Origin: Fibrobacteria bacterium
Lineage (GTDB): Bacteria; Fibrobacterota; Fibrobacteria; UBA5070
Reading direction: 5' to 3'
Length of the DNA stretch: 64,000 bases
NCBI GenBank assembly: GCA_020633825.1
Contig: JACKCV010000001.1
Span: forward strand, 497,001-561,000
In this document: positions 26,343-35,059 of the stretch, in pieces
Numbering within the stretch: position 1 is the first letter of the stretch
Layout of the letters: each line of letters opens with the position of its first letter
Notes under the pieces: generated by a model
The model's input: the letters and a program-made list of their open reading frames with translations, nothing else
Databases searched by the model: none
Told to the model about the DNA's origin: nothing
Program-made: the position numbers and the translations under genes

Positions 26343-26415
26343 CGGGGTGTAGCTCAGCTGGTAGAGTGCTACGTTCGGGACGTAGAGGTCGCATGTTCGA
26401 ATCATGTCACCCCGA
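26343..26415 (+). tRNA. tRNA-Pro, anticodon CGG
   Basis: The 73-nt cloverleaf is complete: acceptor CGGGGTG/CACCCCG, D-arm GCTC-AGCTGGTA-GAGT, anticodon arm CTACG-TTCGGGA-CGTAG with CGG at 34-36, and T-arm GCATG-TTCGAAT-CATGT. It reads CCG proline codons. CCA is not encoded. It is divergent from the ATPase gene and ends at a strong hairpin. Confidence 0.96.
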
Positions 26416-26422
26416 TCATACG

Positions 26423-26449
26423 AGAAGGCCACCCGTCGGGTGGCCTTCT
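26423..26449. terminator. Bidirectional terminator between tRNA-Pro and the sensor gene
   Basis: A perfect 12-bp stem (AGAAGGCCACCC at 26423-26434, GGGTGGCCTTCT at 26438-26449) with loop GTC is followed by TCGTTTCC on the plus strand. It sits between the tRNA and the convergent chemosensory operon, so it can serve both. Confidence 0.85.
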
Positions 26450-26495
26450 TCGTTTCCGTCGGATGCCTGCACCGATCGGCGATCCGGGATCGTGC

Positions 26496-28841
26496 TCAGG
26501 TCCCGATGGGGCGAACCACGTGCGCGCACCAGGCGAGTCCCTCGTATTCCCGATACCCCTTGGTGCGCGAGGATCCGGCAAGGAATCTTCCGGATTCCCC
26601 TTCGAAGACGAAGGAGGTGGTGGCCCCTTGGGCCAGCTTCTGGACCGTTTGGGGGAGACCCGGGCGCGACCCGGTGGGGAAGGCGGTTTCATCGGTGGTC
26701 TCGATGACCTCGCCGGCGGCGTTGGTGTAGAATGCCGCGGATCCCTCGATGATCGCCCCCTCCGCGTCCCGGGGCAGGCATGTGGACAGGATCTTCCGAG
26801 CCTCGGTATCCCAGTCGAACAGGGTGCCGAGCACTCCGATGGATTCGCCGCATCGGATCCCCCGGGAGCGGACCCCTCCGCAATAGACCAGGGAGCGCGC
26901 CTTGGATTTCTCCAAAGGGGATTTCTGGACGTCCTGGACGGCGAATTCATCCGACCGGGCGGTCCGCATGCCGAGTTGGAACCAGGTCTGGTCGGAGACG
27001 TTGGTCTTGGCCAGTTCATTGCGCAGTTCGGTCCTGGAGCAGGCGACGATGTTGCCGGAATCATCCGCCAGCACGATGTTGCGGTACATCGTGTAGCTCG
27101 TGTTGATCACTTTGAGCCGTTCCGAGGCGCGATGGAAACTGTCCGGGCCGGGGTCGGCCAGGGCGTTCCAGAAGTATTCGTCGGTGGCCCACCACCGGAT
27201 GTCGGCCGCGCGCTCGAACAGGTTGCGATCGACCAGGTCGATGGCCTGCAGGGAAAAGTTCTCCAGCGCCTTGAGGTTGAGCTCCAATTCGCCCAGCGCC
27301 ATTTCCTTGAGGATGTCCTCCATGCGGGAGGTCACCATGTCCCCCGTGCGGGTGATCTGGTTGAAGATCGGCCCCAAGGCCCCTCCGCGTTTGCCCAGCT
27401 TGCTGGCGAACACGATGCCGTTGAGCGAGATGAGCTGGATGGATTCCTTGTCGTCCTGCACCCGCAGATAGGTGCGCTTGTTGATGTCGGGGAGGATCCG
27501 GGAGTCCATGAGCTCCTCGGCGGTGATGCCGATGCCCTCCGGCGGGCTCGCTTGGGCGAACAGCAGGCTCTTGGGCACGATCACGTGCGAGCTCCATCCC
27601 AAGCCGCGGTAGTCGAGGTAGCCGTCGGTGCGCGCGGAGAAGACCGCCGATTCCAAGCCTTCGAAAACCAGGTAGCGTGCCGTCCGTTCCCCCGGCCCCA
27701 GGGTGCGGTTCCCACGAGGGAGATGCGCGATGGTTCCCGGAGGGAGGCTGATGGGGTCGGTGGAGGCGATCACCCGACCGTCCTTGTCGGTGAACAAGGA
27801 GTAGGCGCCTTCGAGAGGCGATCCTTCGGAGTCCGTGGGCATGGACTCCTTGAGGATCATCTCGGCCTCCCCTTGGAAGTCGAAGAAGACGCCCATGGCT
27901 CCGATGGCGCGTCCGTTCTCGTTGGAGGATTCGCGGACGGCTGTGGCGTACACCAGGGAAGCCCGCCGTTCCACCCGGGATTCCCCCAGGTCCTGGGCGT
28001 GGTACTCCGTTCCGTTGCGGGTCGCGAGGGCCTTCTCGAACCAGGACTCCGCGGAGATGTCCAGGCCCAGCACCCGGTCCCGCTCCGCCGGGTTGGCGTT
28101 TGCCAGAATCCGTCCTTCGGACGTGGCGAGCACGATATCCCGGTACAGCGTGTACGAGTGCCGGATGTCCTCGAGGCGGTCGCAGGAAAGGGCGACCGCG
28201 GCGGAAAGTTCCGGGAGGATCTCCAGGAGGGCCTGGGCGGAGTCCCGGAAGGACTCCTCGCAGGAGGCATCGGCGACCGCGCCTTCCAGCAGGTCGGACA
28301 GACGACCCGGCCCTTCCCGGGAGGTCAGCGTCCCCGGGTCGGAGAGCGCCGCCATCAGATCGGGGGGGAGGGTGCCGGCCTTCCTGCGCCCGGGAGAGGG
28401 TGCCTGCGTGGAAAGGGAGGCCGCCAACGCCCGGGCGCGGGAATGGGTGTCCAGGCAAGCGGAGAAGGCGGTCTCCAAGGCCCACCACCGGACATCGCAC
28501 GTGCGTTCGAGGAGGTTTCTGTCGAGGGTGTTGATCTTGTTGTAGGCCGTGGTTTCCAGGATGGACCGGTGGAGCGCCTCCTTGGCCAGGTAGTACTGGT
28601 CGAACAACTTCTTGGTGACCTCCAGGAGGTCGCCGGAGAAGGACTCCACCCGGGTCATCAGCTCGGTGATCTGTTCCTGTTCGGTCGTATTCTCGGAGAT
28701 TTCCACCGCGGTGGACTTCCCCTGGTTGCACACGGGGAGCAATCCGTTGAGCTCGGAGACGATCCGTTCGTAGAACTCCCGGTGCTCGAAATGGATTCCG
28801 GGATCGAAGATGCTGAAGTGTTTTTCGGCGGCGGATTTCAA
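26496..28841 (-). CDS. Soluble double Cache/PAS-like sensor protein of a chemosensory operon
   Basis: This 781-residue protein has no signal peptide, no membrane helix and no methyl-accepting output domain. It consists of two similar halves. Each has a helical opening ending in RNLLERTCDVRWWALE (near 110-125) or RNLFERAADIRWWATD (near 540-555). A Cache-like alpha/beta sensor follows in each half: SYTLYRDIVLATSEGRILA versus SYTMYRNIVLADDSGNIVA, then a WF...AVQD block and a second PAS-like part (YSLFTDKDGRVIAST versus AAFYTNAAGEVIETT). Internal duplication is clear. The start is TTG 28841: an AGGAGGA site lies just upstream and the codon overlaps the cheW TGA. Encoded third in cheA-cheW-sensor order, it probably feeds a signal to CheW/CheA. 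Its ligand and contact are unknown. Confidence 0.8.
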   Translation of the reverse strand: MKSAAEKHFSIFDPGIHFEHREFYERIVSELNGLLPVCNQGKSTAVEISENTTEQEQITELMTRVESFSGDLLEVTKKLFDQYYLAKEALHRSILETTAYNKINTLDRNLLERTCDVRWWALETAFSACLDTHSRARALAASLSTQAPSPGRRKAGTLPPDLMAALSDPGTLTSREGPGRLSDLLEGAVADASCEESFRDSAQALLEILPELSAAVALSCDRLEDIRHSYTLYRDIVLATSEGRILANANPAERDRVLGLDISAESWFEKALATRNGTEYHAQDLGESRVERRASLVYATAVRESSNENGRAIGAMGVFFDFQGEAEMILKESMPTDSEGSPLEGAYSLFTDKDGRVIASTDPISLPPGTIAHLPRGNRTLGPGERTARYLVFEGLESAVFSARTDGYLDYRGLGWSSHVIVPKSLLFAQASPPEGIGITAEELMDSRILPDINKRTYLRVQDDKESIQLISLNGIVFASKLGKRGGALGPIFNQITRTGDMVTSRMEDILKEMALGELELNLKALENFSLQAIDLVDRNLFERAADIRWWATDEYFWNALADPGPDSFHRASERLKVINTSYTMYRNIVLADDSGNIVACSRTELRNELAKTNVSDQTWFQLGMRTARSDEFAVQDVQKSPLEKSKARSLVYCGGVRSRGIRCGESIGVLGTLFDWDTEARKILSTCLPRDAEGAIIEGSAAFYTNAAGEVIETTDETAFPTGSRPGLPQTVQKLAQGATTSFVFEGESGRFLAGSSRTKGYREYEGLAWCAHVVRPIGT

Positions 28842-29320
28842 AGGGATTCCTCCTTCTGGGGCATCAGGGCATCGACCAGGGCGGGAATGGACACGAGGGT
28901 CATGAGGTGGTTCCGGAACTGCACCACTCCTTCGACGAACGGGGCGGGGACATGCGCGGGAGGGGGGTGGAAGTCCATGTGCTCGCCATCCCAGATCCCC
29001 GCGAGTTCGTCGGCGACCAGCACCAGGGGCTCGACGTGGGTGGCCAGTCCCATGGCGCGGGCGGAGTGGGGGAGGGACGAGGTGGTCTCGAGCACGATGA
29101 ACTTCCGGCGCGCGGGAGGATCGTCGTCGGGGAGCTTCTCCAGCAGGCAGCGGCGCAGATCGAGGGCGACGATGGTACGTCCCCGGAGTTCCACCAGGCC
29201 GGCCACCCGGACGTCGTGCCCGGGAACGGGGAAGATCTGGACCGGTTTGCTGATTTCCTGCACCAGGGTCACGGGGATTCCGAACAGATCCTTCCCGACG
29301 AGGAAGGCGACGTATTCCAT
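28838..29320 (-). CDS. cheW: CheW-type coupling protein
   Basis: This 160-residue protein is a single CheW domain: opening strand EYVAFLVGKDLFGIPV, the loop VQEISKPVQIFPVPGHDVRVAGLVELRGRTIVALDLRRCL (family core at residues ~20-60), and a C-terminal segment FVEGVVQFRNHLMTLVSIPALVD. CheW domains link receptors to the CheA kinase. It follows cheA by one base and overlaps the sensor gene start, so the three genes are co-translated. No classical membrane receptor is encoded in the window. Confidence 0.93.
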   Translation of the reverse strand: MEYVAFLVGKDLFGIPVTLVQEISKPVQIFPVPGHDVRVAGLVELRGRTIVALDLRRCLLEKLPDDDPPARRKFIVLETTSSLPHSARAMGLATHVEPLVLVADELAGIWDGEHMDFHPPPAHVPAPFVEGVVQFRNHLMTLVSIPALVDALMPQKEESL

Positions 29321-29321
29321 C

Positions 29322-31989
29322 CTAGGGCTCCTTCCCGCCGGGAGTTCTCTCCCCCAGCAACTGGTCGAGGCAACGCAGCACCCGATCCTTGTCGAGCTTG
29401 ATCTCGTAGGCGTCGAATCCGGCTTCGAACCCCTTCTGCTTGTTGGCCTCCCCTTCGAGGGAGGTGAGGGCCATGACCTTCAGATGGGCCATGCGGGGGT
29501 CGGATTTGACCATCGACACGAGCTGGAACCCGTTCATGTTGGGCATTTCGATGTCGGACACGAGGATGTCGAAGCGCTTGGGGTCTTGCATCAGGAGGTC
29601 GAGCGCCACCCTTCCGTCGGGAACGGCGACCACGTTGCGGATTCCGTGGGAGCGAAAATACTGGACGACGAGTTGGCGGAAGAAGAGCTGGTCTTCGGCG
29701 AACAGGATCCGGGCCTCGTGGACTTCCGGTCGGATGTCGGACTTGTAGCGTTCGGGGTCGGACCCTTGCAGGAGCGAATAGATGTCCAGCAGGCTCACGA
29801 GCTTCCCGTCGCGGAAGAACGTTCCCATCACGCCCTTTTCGTCGGCTTCCTTGGTGTTGATGTCGTCTCCCAGGACCAGGGTCCCCTCGATCTTCCCGGC
29901 CATGATGGCCGTGGGAAACGAAAGCCGCGAGGGAATCAGGACCGTGAAGGATTCGTTGGTCTCGGGGAGCGGGCGGATGTCGATGTGCTTGTCCAGGCGC
30001 AGGAGGGGAACGCTCATCCCGTGGCGTTGGACGAATTCCCGGGAGCCGATGCGCCGGATGTCCGTGGTCTTGCAACGGTCGATTTCCGAGAGGAGTCCCA
30101 CCGGGATGGCGAAGTGTTCGTCTTCGGCGCAGGAGAAGACGACGACGCGTTGCTCGATTTCCCGCTGGCTGGATCTGCCGGCGTGGATCGCGCGGCCACG
30201 GGACCGGTTGGCGAAGTCGAGACCGCCTTCCTCGACCATGCCCCCGATGTCCAGGATGAGGGAGACCGTGCCGTTGCCCAGAATGGTGGAGCCGGCGAAC
30301 ACGCGACGGCCCTTGAGCAATTCCGGTGGTCGTCGGACCACGATCTCTTCGGTTCCGACGATCTGGTCGACCAGCACCCCGAACCATTCGTGCCGATAGT
30401 GGAGCACCACGAGGAGCTCCGATCGGACCCGGCGATCCGGTCCCGAAGGTCGATCCGAATCCCCTGGATCGCGCCGGGTGCGCCGATCCGCGAAACGGTT
30501 CCGCCGTTCGGGCGGGAAGCCCCCGGTGGGATGGGCGAAGGTCCGGGGGATCCCGAGGACGTCTTCCAGGTGCACCAGGGGCAGCACCTTGTCGCGCAGC
30601 TTGAAGACTTCCTTCCCGTGGATGGTCTCGATGCGTTCACGGCGGTCGGGGCCGGTCAGCCGCACCACTTCGCTGACCGCCATCTGGGGGAGGGCCAGGG
30701 TGTGTCCTCCGATGCGGATGATCAGCCCCGAGATCACGGAGGAATTCACCATCGCCTGGGTGAGGGGGATGCCGATGGTGACCACGGTTCCTTTCCCGGC
30801 CCGGGAGGACAGCTCGACCGAACAGCCCATGCGCTCCAGATTGCTCTTCACGACATCCATCCCCACCCCGCGCCCGGAGAGGTCGGTGGCTTCGTCCCGC
30901 GTGGAAAACCCCGGATGGAAGAGCCAGGCGAACAGGTCCCGCTCCACCATGCAGGCGGCCTCCGCGGGTTCGACGAGTCCGCGCTCGACGACCTTCGTGC
31001 GCACACGCTCCAGGTCGATCCCGCGGCCATCGTCCTGGACTTCGATCACCACTTGCCCGCTCTCGTGCATGGCCCGCAGGGAAATCACTCCGATCACTTG
31101 CTTGCCCGCCTGGGAGCGTTCCTCCCCGTTCTCCAGCCCGTGGTCCAACGCGTTGCGGACCAGGTGGGTCAAGGGGTCCGCCAAGGCCTCGAGCACTGTC
31201 CGGTCCAGCTCGAGGTCTCCGCCCTCGATGAGGATCTCCACCTTCTTGCCCAACTGCAGGGACAGATCTCGCACGGTCCGCCGGTATCGCTCGAACAGGA
31301 CTCCCACCGCTTGCATGCGGGTGCGGATCACGTGCTGATGGAGCCTGGTGATGCTCCTGGAGAGCACCGTGAAGCGGGGGTCGTCGCGATGGTGCGAGAG
31401 GAGCTGGTTGCGGCCCAGGACCACTTCTCCGATGAGCTCCAGGAGCTGATCCAGGACCTCCACACCGATGCGGATCGTGCCGTCTCCCTGCTTGCGTTCG
31501 CCGGACGGGGGAGGGACGATTCGTGGCGTCGGAGTCGGAGTTCGGGCCCCGGATTCCGGGTTCGTCGGCTCCGGGAATGTCGAACCGGAGTCGTCCAGGG
31601 ACGAGGGGGGGGATTCCATCGGCGGCCGAGACGAGCCTCTTGGAAAGGACGGCGGTATCCATGCCCTGGCCGAGATCCTGCCGCTGGAGCATGCGCAGCA
31701 GGCAATCCGTGCCTTCGAGCAGAAGGCCCACCAGCGAGGAGTCCACGGGAATCTGGCCCGAGCGGACCTTGGTCATCAGGTCCTCCGCGACGTGGGCGAG
31801 GCCTCCGAGGCGGTCGAGCTTGAAGAAACCCGCCGCACCCTTCACGGTGTGCACCGCCCTGAAGAGTTCGTTGATGGTGTCGTCGTCGGGGGACGATTCC
31901 AGCGCCAGCAGGCGGCTCTGGGCATGCTCCAGGATTTCCTTGCTCTCCACCACGAAACCGTCGAGGAGTTCTTCGAACTGCGCATCCAT
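29322..31989 (-). CDS. cheA: CheA-type histidine kinase (Hpt-kinase-CheW-CheW-REC), frame broken in a C8 tract
   Basis: Two frames together encode one ~888-residue kinase. From ATG 31989 (SD GAAGGAG) an Hpt domain is read, with His47 in AVHTVKG. The frame shifts at the run of eight C (31605-31612, coding strand). Downstream, in the other frame, come the dimerisation helices (LDQLLELIGEVVLGRNQLL), ATP-binding boxes N (HLVRNALDHGLE), G1 (DDGRGID) and G2 (GRGVGMDVV), two CheW domains and a C-terminal receiver with phospho-acceptor Asp in VSDIEMPNMNG. Removing one C restores a continuous protein. The break may be a sequencing error, a phase-variable switch or programmed slippage. Without correction only a short Hpt fragment and a kinase lacking Hpt would be made. 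CheA normally phosphorylates CheY-like partners; here the fused REC may be the target. Confidence 0.85.
31605..31612 (-). repeat. Homopolymer tract, eight C on the coding strand of cheA
   Basis: The run lies in the linker between the Hpt and dimerisation domains. Seven C would keep the frame as DGIPPSSLDDSG. Such tracts are prone to slipped-strand mutation and also to sequencing error. Confidence 0.85.
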
Positions 31990-32266
31990 TCCGGTCGCTC
32001 CTTCCACGGGTCTCCACCGCCGATGAAGACGGATCGTGTCATGGACGCCCGCGGTGAATCAAGAGCGGAATTCGGAAAGTCGCGCCATTTCGCCGCGTGT
32101 TCGAAAGTGTCCGCGATTTGTTCGATCGCGTCGGAACACGTCAATCATCCATGGGGGATTGTCGGCCCCTTTGTCAAGGAATCCGCGTTTCCGCGCTCCG
32201 GAGAGAGCGGGAAGGGGGCGACATCTACTGCCAGTTCCAGAATCCGCAGAGGAGGGAGAAACGAGT

Positions 32267-33328
32267 TCAGGCCTTCTTGCGGGCGAGTTGTCCGCAGGCG
32301 GCCAGGATATCCCGCCCCTTGGGTTTGCGTCGGAAGACCAGGAGGCCTGCCCCGTGCACGATGCGCTCGAAGGCGTGGATCTCCGACTCCTCGGGGGATC
32401 GCAGGGGGATGTCGGAGGCGGGATTGAGGGGGATCAGGTTCAATTTGCAATGACGGCCCCGGAGCAGCTCCACCACCTCCCAGGCCGATTGTTCCGTGCA
32501 GGTCACGTCTCCGATCAGGACGTATTCGTAGGTCACGGGCCAATCCGCCGCCTGGCTCCAGGCATCCCCTGCGGCCAGAAGCTCCGCGATGGGATGACGA
32601 CGATTCACCGGCATCACGTCGTTGCGCATGGTGTCGTTGGAGCTGTTCAGGGAGATGGCCAGCTTGTACTGGGGAGCGGACCGGGCCAATTCGTCGATGC
32701 GTTCCACGAGTCCCGAAGTGCTCAAGGTGATGCGACGGGAGGCCATCCCCATCCCCTTGGGGCTGGTCAGGGTTTGGCAGGCCTGCAACACTCCGGGCAG
32801 GTTGTTGAGAGGCTCGCCCATGCCCATGAAGACGATGTTCGACAAAGGAGGTTGGCCCGTTGCGGCCAGCCAACGCTTGACATGGGCCACTTGCTGGAGA
32901 ATCTCGCCGGGCGTCAGGTTGCGCAGGAAACCCATGGTGGCGGTGCGGCAGAAGCTGCAACCCATCGCGCACCCCACCTGGCTGGAAATGCAGGCGGTGC
33001 GCCGGTCTTCATCGGGGATCATCACGGTTTCGAAGCGACGCCCCTCGGCATCCCGGAAAGCCCATTTGGCGGTGCCGTCGAGAGCGATCTGCTCCTGGTC
33101 CACTTCCAGCAGGCCGATCGAAGAGTGCTCGGCCAGGGCCTGGCGAAGATCCTTGGGAAGGTTGGTCATCTCGTCCAGGCCGGTGGCCAGGTGCCTCCAG
33201 AGCCATTCGTGGACCTGCCCGGCCCGGAAACGAGGTTGCCCCAGTTCGGCAAACCACGACTGCATCTCCTCGAGGGAGAGTTCCGAGAGGGTCCTGAGGC
33301 GGCCGCGAGCGTCGAGTAGAGGTTCCAC
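32267..33328 (-). CDS. rlmN: 23S rRNA (adenine2503-C2)-methyltransferase RlmN
   Basis: This 353-residue radical-SAM enzyme methylates A2503 of 23S rRNA (and A37 of some tRNAs). The cluster motif is in ISSQVGCAMGCSFCRT (CxxxCxxC). FMGMGEPLNN, ITLSTSG and AISLNSS match RlmN. The C-terminal RDILAACGQL keeps the catalytic methyl-carrying Cys. The start is GTG 33328, giving EPLLDARGRL, which lines up with RlmN N-termini; a TACTTT element lies 8 nt upstream and no ribosome site is present, in line with other first genes here. An in-frame GTG at 33346 is the alternative. It stands alone between the chemosensory operon and a divergent glycosyltransferase. Confidence 0.95.
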   Translation of the reverse strand: MEPLLDARGRLRTLSELSLEEMQSWFAELGQPRFRAGQVHEWLWRHLATGLDEMTNLPKDLRQALAEHSSIGLLEVDQEQIALDGTAKWAFRDAEGRRFETVMIPDEDRRTACISSQVGCAMGCSFCRTATMGFLRNLTPGEILQQVAHVKRWLAATGQPPLSNIVFMGMGEPLNNLPGVLQACQTLTSPKGMGMASRRITLSTSGLVERIDELARSAPQYKLAISLNSSNDTMRNDVMPVNRRHPIAELLAAGDAWSQAADWPVTYEYVLIGDVTCTEQSAWEVVELLRGRHCKLNLIPLNPASDIPLRSPEESEIHAFERIVHGAGLLVFRRKPKGRDILAACGQLARKKA

Positions 33329-33336
33329 GACGGGGA

Positions 33337-33342
33337 AAAGTA
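33337..33342 (-). promoter_or_regulatory. Possible leaderless -10 (TACTTT) for rlmN
   Basis: On the minus strand TACTTT is followed by TCCCCGTC and then GTG 33328. The spacing matches other first genes in the window and supports this start over GTG 33346. Confidence 0.4.
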
Positions 33343-33406
33343 CCACCCCGGAGGTGGTGCGCCCCCAAGTCCTTGGCAGGCAAGGATATTGGAGTGGTTT
33401 CTCCGC

Positions 33407-33435
33407 TTGTCAAAGTGTTCGCTATCTGGTACAAT
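33407..33435 (+). promoter_or_regulatory. Sigma-70-type promoter of the glycosyltransferase gene
   Basis: TTGTCA (33407-33412) and TACAAT (33430-33435) are separated by exactly 17 bp. Transcription would start near 33442, leaving a leader of about 10 nt before ATG 33452 with no clear Shine-Dalgarno. This is the best-looking promoter in the window. Confidence 0.75.
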
Positions 33436-33451
33436 CCCAGGTACAACATCC

Positions 33452-34840
33452 ATGCGGATCCTACTTCTCACTCCAGAACATCCATCCCAGGACCCCTCCG
33501 GCCGCGGTTCGCCCGTCGGTCGCGATGTCGACGGCTTGGCCAATGCCTACATGGCACGGGGCCACGACGTGCGCATCGCGGTTCCTTGCTACCGGTCCAA
33601 TTCCTCGCAGGGGTGGACTCGCGTTTCCAGTCTGCGGGCCTCGTTCCTCAAGACGTCCGAGAGTGAAATCCGCGTCCATTCCCAGTGGCCCTCCGTCCGC
33701 ATGGTCTGCCACCCCTTGCTGGAACGACCGCATCCCTACCTCGACGAAAACGGATGGGACCATTCCGACAACGCCTTGCGGTTCGCCATCTATGGTGCCT
33801 CGGCCCTCCTCGATTGCGCGACGGAAGGGTGGATGCCCGATGTGATCCATGGGCACGAATGGCAGTCGGGTTTGGGGATCCTCTACGCATCCCACCATCT
33901 GGCCGACCTGCTCGGTTGCCCGAAGCTTCTGTTCACCTTCCAGGACGCCGCCTTCCAGGGACTCTCGGATTCCTCCTGGGCGGGGGCCATCGGGCTCGGC
34001 CCGGAGTGGCTCACCGCCGAACGTCTGGAGTTCTGGGGGCGCCTGAATCTCCTCAAAGCCGGCTTGGTCTGTGCGCACCATTGCACCACCCCCAGCAAAC
34101 ACTATCTCGAAGCGCTTCTCGCCGACCACCATGGCTACGGTCTGGAAGGGCTGTTCCGTACTCTTACCAACGCGCGCCGCGTGACGCCCGTGACTCCGGG
34201 TGTCGATGTCGATTTCTGGAAGGTTCCCGAGCAGTCCCGGGAATCCCCGGATGCCTTGCTCGCCTGGAAGCAGGAGTGCAAGATCGAACTCACCGGTTCC
34301 GAGGGGCCGCTCCTGGTGTTCGCTTCGGCCTTCCGGCCGGGGAAGGGCATCGACCATGTGCTCACCTTGTTGCCGGACATCCTCAAGATGGATGTCCGTG
34401 TGGGCATGGTCGGGGGGCAGGGAACCGAAGCTCGCCGCCATCTGGAGGCGGTGGCCGGGGCGCATCCCCACAAGATCCTGCTGTTCCAAAAGGGGGATGA
34501 CACCCTCAAACAGGTGCTCTCCGCCGCCGATTTCCTCCTCCTGCCGGTGACCCACCAGCCGGGAGGAGTTCTGTACGCGCGTTCCATGGCGATGGGAACC
34601 CCGGCCCTGGCGCATCGGATGGGAGCGGTCGCCGATCAGGTGGTTCCCTGCCCGAAGCCCCACTGCGACGGGTACCTGTTCGACGATCTTGCCCCGGACG
34701 TGCTCCTCAAGCAGTTGCGCAAGGTGGTCCACCACCTGGAGAATCGGGCCGAATGGGGCGAAATGTGCCTGCGGGCCGCCGAGCGCGACTTCTCCTGGGA
34801 TCGGATCGCACGCATCTACCTGGAAATCCTCGGGTTCTGA
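33452..34840 (+). CDS. Glycogen/starch synthase-like glycosyltransferase (GT5/GT4)
   Basis: This 462-residue protein has the GT-B plan of starch/glycogen synthases. The N-terminal half starts MRILLLTPEHPSQD and has VGRDVDGLANAYMARGHDVRIAVP, corresponding to the ADP-glucose loop, and VIHGHEWQSGL, matching the HAHDW motif of GT5. The C-terminal half has FASAFRPGKGIDHVL and the nucleotide-sugar loop region ARSMAMGTPALAHRMGAVAD. The canonical Lys-x-Gly-Gly loop of GlgA is altered (GRGSPVGRD), so the donor may differ from ADP-glucose. The size fits GlgA (about 480). I infer synthesis of an alpha-glucan or a related polymer. It is divergent from rlmN and monocistronic. Confidence 0.78.
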   Translation: MRILLLTPEHPSQDPSGRGSPVGRDVDGLANAYMARGHDVRIAVPCYRSNSSQGWTRVSSLRASFLKTSESEIRVHSQWPSVRMVCHPLLERPHPYLDENGWDHSDNALRFAIYGASALLDCATEGWMPDVIHGHEWQSGLGILYASHHLADLLGCPKLLFTFQDAAFQGLSDSSWAGAIGLGPEWLTAERLEFWGRLNLLKAGLVCAHHCTTPSKHYLEALLADHHGYGLEGLFRTLTNARRVTPVTPGVDVDFWKVPEQSRESPDALLAWKQECKIELTGSEGPLLVFASAFRPGKGIDHVLTLLPDILKMDVRVGMVGGQGTEARRHLEAVAGAHPHKILLFQKGDDTLKQVLSAADFLLLPVTHQPGGVLYARSMAMGTPALAHRMGAVADQVVPCPKPHCDGYLFDDLAPDVLLKQLRKVVHHLENRAEWGEMCLRAAERDFSWDRIARIYLEILGF

Positions 34841-34969
34841 CCTTGCGCTCTCCTGCGGGGGAGGCGAGCCACCCCGGCATCGATCCCCGAGTTTCCTAGG
34901 ACGGATCCCGCCGCCGGGAATGCGGACCTCCGGCGCGTCGATTCCTGCACGCGCGATGCGCGCGGCGAG

Positions 34970-34990
34970 GCCATTTCCACCGGAAATGGC
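34970..34990. terminator. Hairpin after the glycosyltransferase gene
   Basis: GCCATTTCC and GGAAATGGC form a perfect 9-bp stem with an ACC loop, in the 219-bp gap before the convergent propeller gene. There is no T-run, so the role as terminator is tentative. A second GC-only hairpin lies just upstream (34949-34963). Confidence 0.45.
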
Positions 34991-35059
34991 GGGCACGAAG
35001 TCTTCCTCGACCCGGAGGTAGGGTGTCGCTCCCTCGGGTGGGCCTTCCTGACAGGGGCC

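Noticed and set aside
26214..26432. N-terminal extension of the membrane ATPase through tRNA-Pro
   Set aside because: The tRNA cloverleaf is complete on the other strand, and a signal peptide starts at 26213.
30637..31604. Continuation of the Hpt frame past the C8 tract as a separate 456-residue protein
   Set aside because: After the tract the product is Arg/Pro/His-rich and without motifs, while the other frame encodes the kinase core.
26199..31823. Open frame of 1,874 codons on the plus strand over the chemosensory operon
   Set aside because: It is antisense to CheA, CheW and the sensor protein, has no recognisable domain and crosses tRNA-Pro.
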